Positions 41,707-50,409 of a stretch of DNA of 60,751 nucleotides are shown here, in pieces (positions within the stretch are counted from its first letter, which is position 1; every line of letters begins with the position of its first letter). A model generated the notes under the pieces. The model was not told the DNA's origin. It worked only from the letters and a program-made list of their open reading frames with translations, and made no database searches. Source of the stretch: Pedobacter yonginensis (GTDB lineage Bacteria; Bacteroidota; Bacteroidia; Sphingobacteriales; Sphingobacteriaceae); the NCBI RefSeq assembly GCF_003173595.1, contig NZ_QGNZ01000006.1, forward strand, positions 1 to 60,751, written 5' to 3'. Both the position numbers and the translations under genes were made by a program.

Positions 41707-43401
41707 ATGGCGACAAGTAAATACGAAAATTATACCAAAGAACAGCTGATTGAAAAAGTCAAGCTTTTAGAAAAACAGCGTTATGGCTTAGTTTGGGAGG
41801 ACAAACCTGAAGAGATTGCTGATCAATGTGAAAGAGAACTTCCGGTTCTTGTGGAGGTTAAGGATAAAGAGATCACACTCGATCCAACAAAACCAACTAA
41901 TTTTATCTTTGAAGGAGACAACTATCATACTTTATTTACTTTGAATTTCACGCATAAAAGGAAGGTTGATGTCATATATATCGACCCTCCATACAATACC
42001 GGAAATAAAAGTTGGAGATATAATAATGATTATATAGATAAAGAAGACAGGTTTAGGCATAGCAAATGGCTCTCTTTCATGAGTAAGCGATTAAGGCTCG
42101 CAAGACGTCTTTTAAAAGAAACAGGAATTATTATATGCGCAATCGATGATTATGAGTTTGCTTCTTTAAAATTACTATTTGATACCGTCTTTGGAGAGCA
42201 AAATAGGTTAGGTACTTTAGTTGTCGTTCATAATCCCAGAGGAAGAAATGATGATAAATTCTTTGCTTCGCAACATGAGTATATATTAGTGTATGCTAAA
42301 AATTCAGATAAGGCTATTGTAAACCATTTTGAATTGAATGACGATGATAGAGATCAATATAAAAAATCAGATGATATTTCTTCATTCGCCGAAACCTCAT
42401 TTGTAAGAACTGGCAATAATTCTAAGCGAAGTGAAAGGCCAAATTTATTCTATCCAATATATTACAACGAGACTACCATGCAGTTATCATTATTGCGACA
42501 AGATGGATGGGAAGAATTATTGCCAATCAATAACGGTAACGAAGAAAAAACCTGGCGTTGGGGACAAGATACCTTTAATGAACTACAAGCAACAGAGTTG
42601 TTTGTAAAAAAAGTGAAGGGTATAAATAAAATCTATAAGAAACGAAGACTTACAGATACCACAGGAAAAAAACCGAAAACGGTTTGGTATGATCCAAAGT
42701 ATGATGCCTCAAGTAATGGTATTATGTTATTACAAAAAATATTAGGACGTGATAACACATTTAACTATCCAAAATCAATTTACGCAGTTAAGGACATATT
42801 AGAAATTACGACAAATAAGGACTCTCTAGTACTGGATTTTTTTGCTGGAAGTGGAACGACGGGTCAAGCTGTACTTGAATTAAATAGGCAAGACAATGGC
42901 AATCGGCAATTTATCTTATGCACGAATAATGAAAACCAAATCTGTGAAGAAGTTACTTATCCACGTATAAAAAAAGTGATTGAGGGCTATGGAAATAAAG
43001 CAGGTATTGAAGCAAATGTAAAATACTTTAAAACTGATTATGTTCCGTACGTTATCACAGACAATGACAAAAGGACTCTCGTTTCTAGAAGCACAGAATT
43101 ATTATGTATTTCAGAAAACACATTTGAAGTAGTTGCGCAGAATGAAAAACAAGGTTTTTCAATATTCAAAAACAAGGATCAATTTACAGCTATTATTTAT
43201 GACGAAGATAGTATTGAAAGATGCTGTAAAGAGATTATTAAAATAGATCCCCAACATAAATTAATAATTTATGTATTTAGTTACGATCACACATATGACG
43301 AAGCGGATTTTGCTACACTAACAATGCGTTTTTATGTAAAACCTATTCCAGAAGCCATATTGAATGTATATCGTAAAATTTCCAAATTAAAGCGTAAATG
43401 A
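41707..43401 (+). CDS. mod: Type III restriction-modification methyltransferase (Mod)
   Basis: 564 residues. An N-terminal coiled segment is followed by catalytic motif IV DPPYNTG (about 93-99) and, much later, motif I LDFFAGSGTTGQA (about 376-388), the order of beta-class N6-adenine methyltransferases. The region between them is the likely target-recognition domain. It is slightly shorter than typical type III Mod proteins. The stop overlaps the res start (ATGA), giving coupled synthesis of the two subunits. Confidence 0.88.
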   Translation: MATSKYENYTKEQLIEKVKLLEKQRYGLVWEDKPEEIADQCERELPVLVEVKDKEITLDPTKPTNFIFEGDNYHTLFTLNFTHKRKVDVIYIDPPYNTGNKSWRYNNDYIDKEDRFRHSKWLSFMSKRLRLARRLLKETGIIICAIDDYEFASLKLLFDTVFGEQNRLGTLVVVHNPRGRNDDKFFASQHEYILVYAKNSDKAIVNHFELNDDDRDQYKKSDDISSFAETSFVRTGNNSKRSERPNLFYPIYYNETTMQLSLLRQDGWEELLPINNGNEEKTWRWGQDTFNELQATELFVKKVKGINKIYKKRRLTDTTGKKPKTVWYDPKYDASSNGIMLLQKILGRDNTFNYPKSIYAVKDILEITTNKDSLVLDFFAGSGTTGQAVLELNRQDNGNRQFILCTNNENQICEEVTYPRIKKVIEGYGNKAGIEANVKYFKTDYVPYVITDNDKRTLVSRSTELLCISENTFEVVAQNEKQGFSIFKNKDQFTAIIYDEDSIERCCKEIIKIDPQHKLIIYVFSYDHTYDEADFATLTMRFYVKPIPEAILNVYRKISKLKRK

Positions 43402-46214
43402 AGCAAGTAGCATACCAAGAGGAATATATAAATGAATTGACTGATACAGCTATAAAGCTTTTAAATGATAAATATAGGGAAGAAGGCACCATCATTCTTA
43501 AAGCCCCTACAGGATCAGGCAAAACTTTTATGATATCGCAGACTCTAACGAAGATTGTTAAAAAGAATAGTGCAACTTCATATAGTTTTATATGGTTATC
43601 GGTTAACTCTTTACACGAGCAAAGTAGGCAGAGCCTAAGCCAATACTTTGAGGACGAAAAGTTGCTAGATTGTATTTTACTTAACGACATACAAAATAAT
43701 ACAATTGAGGAAAACGAAATTGTTTTCTTAAACTGGGATAGTTTGATAAAGCAAAACAATATTTTCCGCATGGAGAACGAACAAGATTGGAATCTTGCAT
43801 CTGTCATCGCTAATACTAAAGACGAAGGGCGGGAAGTGATTCTAATAATTGATGAAAGCCATAGAACAGCAAAAGCAGAAAAAGCTTTAGAAGTAATTGA
43901 AGAACTAAAACCTAGACTTACAATCGAGATAACTGCAACTCCGACAAGAATTAGTGGACACTTAATTGAAATTCCATTAGGAAGAGTTGTTGCGGAAGGA
44001 ATGATTAAAAGTGAGGTTCAAATTAATCCTGGCAGTAAACAAATAAAAGAAAATAAAGATCTTTTGAGCGTTGCTCTTAAAAAACGTAAACAACTTAGGC
44101 AAAGCTATATCGACTTAGGGTCAGACATAAATCCATTATTATTAATACAAATACCTAATAAAAAGCAAACTGATAGTTCCAATCCAGAAGATTATATAAT
44201 TGGCCTGTTAGCCGACTTTGATATTACGGAAGGAAATGGAAAACTAGCTATTCGAATTTCAGGTGTGGACATTAAAGATTTAGATGAAAAAGTTAAGCCT
44301 AATAACAGCCAAATTGATGTGCTAATTTTTAAGGAGGCTATCGCTTTGGGTTGGGATTGTCCAAGAGCGGCTCTTCTGTTTTTACAAAGAGAATGGAAAC
44401 AGGATAGGTATAGTTTCAATATTCAGACGTTGGGTCGCATCATGCGCATGCCAGAGCAAATGCACTACCCTACAAAACCTGAATTAAATATTGGATATGT
44501 TTTTTCAGCCTCAGATAACTTTGAAATAGTTCAAGAGTTGGCTAATGATTACGTTAGTAATCTACAGATGGAAAGGGATGAAGATTTAAATATAAAACCA
44601 CTTAAACTCGCTAGTGAATTTATAAGACGCAAGCGAGAATTAACAAGGCTATCCGGAGATTTCAAAAGATGTCTTTTTGACGCGGCAAATTTCCTAAACA
44701 ATGAGGATCCTATCAATGAAAAGGTTAACCAAATAACCAAAATGGTTGCTATTGAAGGTAAAGTGAAGAATATAGATAGAGATGATAAGCAAGAAGTTGT
44801 ATTTGACCAAAAGACATCGGTTAAAAAAGATATTAAGGAAATTACAGACAGTTATGTGAATTTTTGCGCTTCAATGGTGTTTCCATATGCTAAGGTAGAA
44901 TCAACTAATACATTAAAATCTTCCATTAGAAGTTGGTTTAAGGACAAATTTGAAATAGGTGATGAAGATATTATCTCTACTATTGTAATGAGTAAGGTTA
45001 ATAATTCAAAATTCAGAACAATTATCCAAGACGCTATAGAAGTGTATAAAAAGCTTCCGTCCAAAAAAGATGAAATTATTGTTAATGACAGCTGGGAGAT
45101 TCCTGAAAGTATAAGTGTATTTACTGATTATCAACTTTTGCCAGAATCTAAGAAGTCAATAATTAAGCAACAAGATGAGAAGCGTCTATTTGTTAAGAAA
45201 AACAAGAATGGTAAACTTGATCTTTCTAACCCTGAAATTGAATTCATTAAAAACCTGGATGCAACAGACGATGATGTTCTATGGTGGTTTAAAAATGGTG
45301 TGAGTGAAAGCAAATATTTTGGAATTGCTTATAAGAAAAAGGATGACTTTAGTTATGGCTTTTATCCTGACTTTTTGATTAAGACAAAAAAAGAAACACT
45401 TATTATTGAAATAAAAGATGACAAAGATTTTGTTCCTGTAAACGCATTGAAACTGAGCGCTGGTAGCGATTACGTAAAAAGAGCAACAGGAAAGGAAGCC
45501 GTGCGGTTTTTTATGTTATCTCCTATTGACTACACTAGATTCTTTTCTAGCTTAAAAAATCAAGATCTTGACAAGTTTAAATCGTCTTTCGAAGAAAAGC
45601 TTTTAAGATATAACAAAAGTAATAAGACGCTAATAGAAAGTAAGGAAGAACAAAGTGAAAAGGACAAAGAAGTCCTTGAGTTACTGTCTGATCTCGATCA
45701 AACTATCAACGAATTAAAAGATCAAAAATTTAAAAATGAATTGTTGGAAATGCAGTTAGGGGAAGCTCGGGAAAATGTAGATACCTTGGTTAAATCTTTA
45801 GTGACTATAAAGCCAAACGATACTGAACCTGACCCTTTAAAAATTGAAAAACCATTTAATATTTGTGTGTTGGGAGAGGCTTCTGATCACGCACTAATTA
45901 GCAAAGAGCTAAATAAATATTTTGTTAAGCTTGGTGTATCTCCTACTGACTGGGATATCGAATACTTTAATAATTCCAAGTTACAAAACGTAAATGTATT
46001 AAGATCATTGCATAAAGGACAAAGTAGGTTTACCATCATTATTACTGGTCAAATATTTCATCACTCAGGAAAGGGTAATGCAAAAGCCAATATTATTTCT
46101 GAATTAAAAAATGAAAAATACATCACTCATTATATTGGAGCAAATCCAAAAGACCTTTTAACACCAGATAAGATTATTGATGTTGTTAACGAACATATTT
46201 TTACAAATAATTAA
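43398..46214 (+). CDS. res: Type III restriction enzyme Res subunit with extra C-terminal domain
   Basis: 938 residues. Superfamily 2 helicase motifs: APTGSGKTFM (about 34-43), IIDESHR (about 149-155), TATPTR and QTLGRIMRMP (about 342-351). The PD-(D/E)xK nuclease is visible as YPDFLI and LIIEIKDDKD at about 655-677. Unlike standard Res proteins, where the nuclease is close to the end, about 260 residues follow: a coiled coil (about 745-805), then an alpha/beta domain starting NICVLGEASDHALISKEL. ATP-dependent cleavage at Mod sites is expected. Confidence 0.88.
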   Translation: MKQVAYQEEYINELTDTAIKLLNDKYREEGTIILKAPTGSGKTFMISQTLTKIVKKNSATSYSFIWLSVNSLHEQSRQSLSQYFEDEKLLDCILLNDIQNNTIEENEIVFLNWDSLIKQNNIFRMENEQDWNLASVIANTKDEGREVILIIDESHRTAKAEKALEVIEELKPRLTIEITATPTRISGHLIEIPLGRVVAEGMIKSEVQINPGSKQIKENKDLLSVALKKRKQLRQSYIDLGSDINPLLLIQIPNKKQTDSSNPEDYIIGLLADFDITEGNGKLAIRISGVDIKDLDEKVKPNNSQIDVLIFKEAIALGWDCPRAALLFLQREWKQDRYSFNIQTLGRIMRMPEQMHYPTKPELNIGYVFSASDNFEIVQELANDYVSNLQMERDEDLNIKPLKLASEFIRRKRELTRLSGDFKRCLFDAANFLNNEDPINEKVNQITKMVAIEGKVKNIDRDDKQEVVFDQKTSVKKDIKEITDSYVNFCASMVFPYAKVESTNTLKSSIRSWFKDKFEIGDEDIISTIVMSKVNNSKFRTIIQDAIEVYKKLPSKKDEIIVNDSWEIPESISVFTDYQLLPESKKSIIKQQDEKRLFVKKNKNGKLDLSNPEIEFIKNLDATDDDVLWWFKNGVSESKYFGIAYKKKDDFSYGFYPDFLIKTKKETLIIEIKDDKDFVPVNALKLSAGSDYVKRATGKEAVRFFMLSPIDYTRFFSSLKNQDLDKFKSSFEEKLLRYNKSNKTLIESKEEQSEKDKEVLELLSDLDQTINELKDQKFKNELLEMQLGEARENVDTLVKSLVTIKPNDTEPDPLKIEKPFNICVLGEASDHALISKELNKYFVKLGVSPTDWDIEYFNNSKLQNVNVLRSLHKGQSRFTIIITGQIFHHSGKGNAKANIISELKNEKYITHYIGANPKDLLTPDKIIDVVNEHIFTNN

Positions 46215-46225
46215 TAGACATTTAG

Positions 46226-46260
46226 TTAGTAAGCACCGTATCTTAAATAGTGCTTACTAA
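46226..46260 (+). terminator. Terminator after res
   Basis: A perfect 11-bp stem TTAGTAAGCAC/GTGCTTACTAA with a 13-nt loop, 12 bp after the res stop, followed by A/T-rich sequence with a short T-run further on. Confidence 0.65.
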
Positions 46261-46387
46261 TAAATATTTTTCAAGTGTAAAAGTTGAAATTTTTAGGATG
46301 GTAACAATAATTACGAAGATGGTCTGTAACTAACGCCAATTAAAAAACGTTAATCATAGCAAATTGGGTTGAACTAATACATCATAC

Positions 46388-46735
46388 CTATAGTTCATTA
46401 AGTGGGTCCCAAAAAATATGTTCAAACTGCTGAACATGATTATTTTCGATGGTTAGCCCCTCATCAGTTAATAGCTTTATCATTGACTTTTCTCCCAAAA
46501 AATGATGTTGGCCGGTAAGGATACCGCTCCGATTAACCACACGATGTGCAGGCAAATTCGGAGCAATTTCGTGAGAATGGTTCATGGCAATACCTACGAG
46601 CCTAGAAGATTTTTTGGAACCGATTGCATTTGCAATGGCACCATAAGTAGTTACTCGGCCAAATGGTATCTGCTCTACAATTTCATAAACAATTGTATAA
46701 AAATCTTTAGCTAAATTAGGAGATTCTTTAGGCAT
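46388..46735 (-). CDS. Alkyltransferase-like (ATL) DNA-binding protein
   Basis: 115 residues matching the C-terminal domain of O6-alkylguanine-DNA alkyltransferases: PFGRVTTYGAIANAIG (about 23-38), RLVGIAMNHSHE and PAHRVVNRSG (about 62-71). The catalytic Cys of the PCHRV motif is replaced by Ala, so it cannot transfer alkyl groups and belongs to the ATL group that flags lesions for nucleotide excision repair. It lies between the R-M genes and the SOS operon. Confidence 0.88.
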   Translation of the reverse strand: MPKESPNLAKDFYTIVYEIVEQIPFGRVTTYGAIANAIGSKKSSRLVGIAMNHSHEIAPNLPAHRVVNRSGILTGQHHFLGEKSMIKLLTDEGLTIENNHVQQFEHIFWDPLNEL

Positions 46736-46880
46736 TTCAATATATTTTAAGCTTACATTTATTTGACGGTGTATGACTTATTTCACTTGGATCGCTTAAG
46801 TTAACCTTAGTATAATTAAATCATTTTGATTTGTTGCCAATGTGGATAAAACATTTATTTTTTACATTAGGTTTGAATTA

Positions 46881-46900
46881 AGTTAGTGTTAAAACTAACT
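46881..46900. promoter_or_regulatory. Dyad AGTTAGT-N6-ACTAACT
   Basis: Perfect 7-bp inverted arms separated by GTTAAA between two divergent genes (ATL and umuD). A candidate operator; its regulator is unknown. Confidence 0.4.
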
Positions 46901-47094
46901 CATGCCTGAACTTCCCCCGCTTCACAATTTCTCATATCCCTTATTGAAGCCACTAAAAATTCCTAGGTTCACATTCAGGGCTTTCCAATATAGGCTTGTA
47001 TTATTATTATTTCCCTTTTCAAAAAGTTATTACCTATTAATTGACTCTACATATATGATCAAGTTTATTTGAACGTTGGTAAATAAATTTGTTT

Positions 47095-47111
47095 TGCTAA
47101 TATTTTTAGCA
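47095..47111. promoter_or_regulatory. Candidate SOS operator upstream of umuD
   Basis: TGCTAA-N5-TTAGCA is a perfect 6-5-6 dyad 27 bp upstream of the umuD start, overlapping the expected promoter. Position and symmetry suit a LexA-type or UmuD-family repressor, though no consensus for this lineage can be confirmed here. Confidence 0.5.
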
Positions 47112-47138
47112 TTATTTTGTTAGTTCAAAAATTGCATT

Positions 47139-47573
47139 ATGCTTAGAGAGATTGATTTTGCACGTAATACCGATAAAGAGCCGTTAGCAAACCCTGGTGC
47201 AGTTTCAGGATTTGTAAGTCCTGCCGATGATTACATGGAAAGGCGTTTACATATTGCTCAAAAAATCGTCGATGACCCTGTAAATACATTTTACTTTGAG
47301 GTACAGGATAACGAAATGAAAGCATACGGGATATTAAAAGGTACTATTTTGGTCGTGGATAGAAGCAGGGATTACAAAGATGGTTCAATAATCGTTTGTA
47401 ATGTTGAAGGAGAATGGCTAAACCGTTGCATCGTCCATAAGGATAATGAAAAATTATTATTAACCTCACCAAACGACAATAGGCCATTAAATGTTACAGG
47501 TCGTGAAGTTGTTGTTTTCGGTGTTGTTTCATGGTATTGCGTTCCTTATAAAAGTTATGTTCGTCTTAGCTGA
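47139..47573 (+). CDS. umuD: UmuD-like polymerase V subunit lacking the catalytic dyad
   Basis: 144 residues. The fold pattern of UmuD/LexA peptidases is clear: SGFVSPADDYMERRLHI (about 23-39), FYFEVQDNEM, GTILVVDRSRDY and the C-terminal VVVFGVVSW. The active-site Ser of the usual GDSM motif is Glu59 (DNEM), and the Lys of the EFTVKKL block aligns with Arg96 or Cys97. Self-cleavage should therefore be impossible. It overlaps umuC by 17 bp and presumably still partners UmuC. Confidence 0.85.
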   Translation: MLREIDFARNTDKEPLANPGAVSGFVSPADDYMERRLHIAQKIVDDPVNTFYFEVQDNEMKAYGILKGTILVVDRSRDYKDGSIIVCNVEGEWLNRCIVHKDNEKLLLTSPNDNRPLNVTGREVVVFGVVSWYCVPYKSYVRLS

Positions 47574-48804
47574 CTGTAATAATTTCTATGCCAGCTGTGA
47601 AAGGCTCTTTCGTCCTGAGCTGAATGGCAAACCCGTAATTGTATTAAGCAATAATGATGGCTGTGTAATTGCCCGGAGCAACGAGGCAAAGGCACTTGGT
47701 ATTGCGATGGGTGCGCCAAAGTTCAAAATTGAAGAAGAGATCAGACAACACAATATTACCATTTGCTCCAGCCATTACGAATTGTACGGAGATATGAGCG
47801 CAAGAGTAATGACCAATTTGGCAAGATTTACTCCTGAAGTAGAAGTTTACAGTATCGACGAATGTTTTCTAAAACTAACGGGCTTTAAAAATTTAGAAAG
47901 CTGTGCGTTAACCATTAGAAATACCACAATAAAGAACACTGGCATTCCTATAAGCATTGGTGTTGCTCCAACAAAAACGCTTGCGAAACTTGCTAACAAA
48001 CTCGCAAAAAAAACGCCATCAGGTGTAATGGTTCTTGATACAGACTGCAAAATAGCTGAGGCGCTGAAGACTTATGCAGTAGAAGATATTTGGGGTGTTG
48101 GTCGCCAATATGCCACAAAATTAATTTCCGAGGGGATTGAAACGGCAGAGCAATTAAGAAATCTACCTGCTGAATGGGTTAATAAAAATATGACTATTGT
48201 AGGTGCTAGGATGTGGCGAGAGTTGTGGGGGCAAAGCTGTTTACAGTTGAAAACAGTTTTAGATCCAAAAAAGGGAATGTGTACAAGCAGGGCATTCGGA
48301 AAACTTACTGGAGATTACGGGGAACTCGAGCAAGCAACGGCAAGTTATGCATCAAGATTGGCAGGGAAATTACGCAGGGAAAAACTTTGCACAATGGTAT
48401 TATCAGTAAGATTACTTACCAACCGTTTTAAAACTGACCAACCCCAAGCATACCCAACTATCAGTATAAACTTGCCACACCCAGTAAATAACACTACAGA
48501 TTTGATTAAAGCATCGATGAAAGGATTGAAAAGGATTTATCTTAAAGGATTTCTTTATCAAAAAGTTGAAATAATTGCCATTGGTTTAATTCCTGAAACT
48601 GAAGTACAGCTAAATATGTTTGAACAGTATAATGGCATTAAAAATAATAAACTTTCTAATATCTTGGATGGGTTAAATAAACATTATGGAAGTGGTACAA
48701 TAAGGATGGCTACAGAGGGGAAACAGCAAAAATGGGCAATGCGCAGACAATTTTTAAGCCCACGTTACACCACAGACTGGAAAGATATCATCAAAGTAAA
48801 ATAA
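47557..48804 (+). CDS. umuC: UmuC translesion DNA polymerase (Y family)
   Basis: 415 residues from the ATG at 47557, which gives the family start MFVLADCNNFYASCERLF with the first catalytic Asp. The second catalytic motif YSIDECFL lies near residue 97. A helix-hairpin-helix segment (VEDIWGVGRQYATKL) and a little-finger domain follow. It should perform error-prone bypass with the UmuD-like protein. The SRAP gene follows after 1 bp. Confidence 0.92.
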   Translation: MFVLADCNNFYASCERLFRPELNGKPVIVLSNNDGCVIARSNEAKALGIAMGAPKFKIEEEIRQHNITICSSHYELYGDMSARVMTNLARFTPEVEVYSIDECFLKLTGFKNLESCALTIRNTTIKNTGIPISIGVAPTKTLAKLANKLAKKTPSGVMVLDTDCKIAEALKTYAVEDIWGVGRQYATKLISEGIETAEQLRNLPAEWVNKNMTIVGARMWRELWGQSCLQLKTVLDPKKGMCTSRAFGKLTGDYGELEQATASYASRLAGKLRREKLCTMVLSVRLLTNRFKTDQPQAYPTISINLPHPVNNTTDLIKASMKGLKRIYLKGFLYQKVEIIAIGLIPETEVQLNMFEQYNGIKNNKLSNILDGLNKHYGSGTIRMATEGKQQKWAMRRQFLSPRYTTDWKDIIKVK

Positions 48805-48805
48805 T

Positions 48806-49509
48806 ATGTGCGCAAGATATACCCTAACCGCTGAACAAAAAGAAATTTTAAGGTCTTACCCTTTTCAATTTACTGGAGAGTATCAACCTGATGGGAATAT
48901 TGCGATTACAGATGACGGTTTCGTCATCACATCAGATGAACCCGAAATTGTTCAAAGCATGAGTTTCGGCATTGTTCCATATTGGGCTAAATCAACCGAT
49001 CTTAAATACGATACTTGGAACATTAGGTGTGAAGAAGTTTTAGAAAAACCGACATTTGCACCGCTGTTAAAAAATCATAAAACCTGTTTAATTATTGCAG
49101 ATGGTTTTTATGAATTTGAGAAATTAACTGATGGAACAAAACAGCCTTGGCGATTTACTGTTACAGGAAGAAAAACGTTTTTAATGGCTGGCCTTTGGTC
49201 TGAGTGGGTAAATTCTGAAACTAAAGAAACTTTTCGCTCATTCGGAATTATGACTACAGAGGCAAATAAAATGGTTGGCAAAATTCATGAAAAAAAAGGA
49301 TGCCAGTTATTTTACCTAGAAGTTTAGAAAAGCGTTGGATAAACAAATCACTACCACCTGAAGAACTTCTAAAGCTTTGTGTAACTTTTCCGGATGCCTT
49401 AATGACTGCTTATAAAGTGAGCAAGAAAGTAAATACTGTGAGCACAAAACGAAAACCCAATAAAGGTATCGACTTAACTAAACCAACACAAGGGAGTTTA
49501 GATTTTTAA
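48806..49509 (+). pseudogene. SRAP (YedK/HMCES-type) gene split by a frameshift
   Basis: The first frame (48806-49327) gives MCARYT (catalytic Cys2), NIRCEE, IADGFYEFEK and GKIHEKK. It then reads into GCQLFYLEV and stops. The second frame (from ATG 49300) continues the family exactly with MPVILPRSLEKRW and ends at 49509. The break is at an A8 run (49290-49297). One extra A would restore EKKRMPVIL in a single protein of about 234 residues. Intact SRAP proteins crosslink to abasic sites in ssDNA. It may be inactivated, rescued by slippage, or a sequencing indel. Confidence 0.85.
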
Positions 49510-49511
49510 AC

Positions 49512-49736
49512 ATGGAACAGATTTATAATTTTAAAATTGATGGTAAGGAGATTGGAGTTAGTAGTGATGATGGCCATAATTATCACGTATCAATTAACGG
49601 TGTTTACACCGGTATAATTTTTCCTGAATTTGATGATGAACTTAGCGATGGCGGTACGCTCTGGAGAACAAAAGATTTAATCGCTGTGAATTTGGTGGCA
49701 GAAATCGGCAGGCAAATTGAAGACGAGGACATGTAA
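49512..49736 (+). CDS. Small unknown protein in the SOS operon (74 aa)
   Basis: 74 acidic residues with predicted beta strands (YNFKIDGKEIGVSSDDG, HNYHVSINGVYTGIIF) and a short C-terminal helix. It starts 2 bp after the SRAP stop, so it is probably co-transcribed with umuDC. No family is recognised. Confidence 0.65.
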   Translation: MEQIYNFKIDGKEIGVSSDDGHNYHVSINGVYTGIIFPEFDDELSDGGTLWRTKDLIAVNLVAEIGRQIEDEDM

Positions 49737-49747
49737 AAACAGCAACA

Positions 49748-49978
49748 ATGGAACACATACAGCAATTAATAGATTTAATAAAAAGTGAAACACTTGCAGA
49801 TGATATCAGCGAAGTAATCCAAATTGGGGACAATGAAATAAATATTGTTCTTAAACCGGGTGCGGACTATGCAGAAGTTGATAGTGCTGTAGGAGATTTT
49901 CAGCTTGAATATGTACATTTAGAACCCCAATTAATCATCAATTATGTTGATGAAAACGGCAATAAATTCAATGAATAG
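49748..49978 (+). CDS. Small unknown protein in the SOS operon (76 aa)
   Basis: 76 residues: an N-terminal helix (HIQQLIDLIKSETL), then strands (INIVLKPGADY, QLIINYVDENG). Spaced 11 bp from the previous gene. Its last codons overlap the start of the next gene (ATGAATAG). No function can be assigned. Confidence 0.65.
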   Translation: MEHIQQLIDLIKSETLADDISEVIQIGDNEINIVLKPGADYAEVDSAVGDFQLEYVHLEPQLIINYVDENGNKFNE

Positions 49979-50408
49979 AGAGCATAACGAAAACAACTAC
50001 GCTTTTAAACTTGGTTCTAATATAAAAACTGCTATCCCTGAATGTAAAGTACAGCTTTGGTTTTACAACCAAATTGATATTTTCAGAAACGGGAGTTTTT
50101 CTACGCAACGTTCGTCTGAACAAAAGAACCGAGAGAATAAAATTTGGGTTTATGCCTTGTTGGAAAGCTTGCCTGATATCGATTTACAAATCGAAAGGGT
50201 TGTTATTGTTGTATATGAAAACAATGAAGAGCGTTCTCAAATTATAATAAACCCAACCGAATTTGATGTTACGGCTTTTGATTGGGCAATAGCTAACCCC
50301 TTGAATGAGCCTCGAAGACGACCGGGTAACGATATACCATTACCGCTTAACCACCCATATTATAGCAATCCGAATTATTTTCGGAGTAAGGCCTTTAAAA
50401 AAAAGTAG
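49971..50408 (+). CDS. Unknown protein in the SOS operon (about 145 aa)
   Basis: From the ATG at 49971, overlapping the previous stop; the frame extends to 49944, but that start would overlap more. Mixed alpha/beta with VQLWFYNQIDIF and QIERVVIVVYENNEE, and a Pro/Arg-rich tail (EPRRRPGNDIPLP) ending KAFKKK. Possibly a nucleic-acid-binding tail. Family not recognised. Confidence 0.62.
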   Translation: MNREHNENNYAFKLGSNIKTAIPECKVQLWFYNQIDIFRNGSFSTQRSSEQKNRENKIWVYALLESLPDIDLQIERVVIVVYENNEERSQIIINPTEFDVTAFDWAIANPLNEPRRRPGNDIPLPLNHPYYSNPNYFRSKAFKKK

Positions 50409-50409
50409 T

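Larger units (their letters stand above)
46736..47138. other. Intergenic region before the SOS operon
   Basis: No gene seen. It holds two dyads, AGTTAGT-N6-ACTAACT (46881-46900) and TGCTAA-N5-TTAGCA (47095-47111), plus one perfect DnaA-box-like TGTGGATAA (46841-46849). The second dyad is 27 bp before the umuD ATG. Confidence 0.6.

Noticed and set aside
46841..46849. A second replication origin at the perfect DnaA-box-like TGTGGATAA
   Set aside because: A single 9-mer is expected by chance about every second plasmid of this size, and no initiator or iterons lie nearby.
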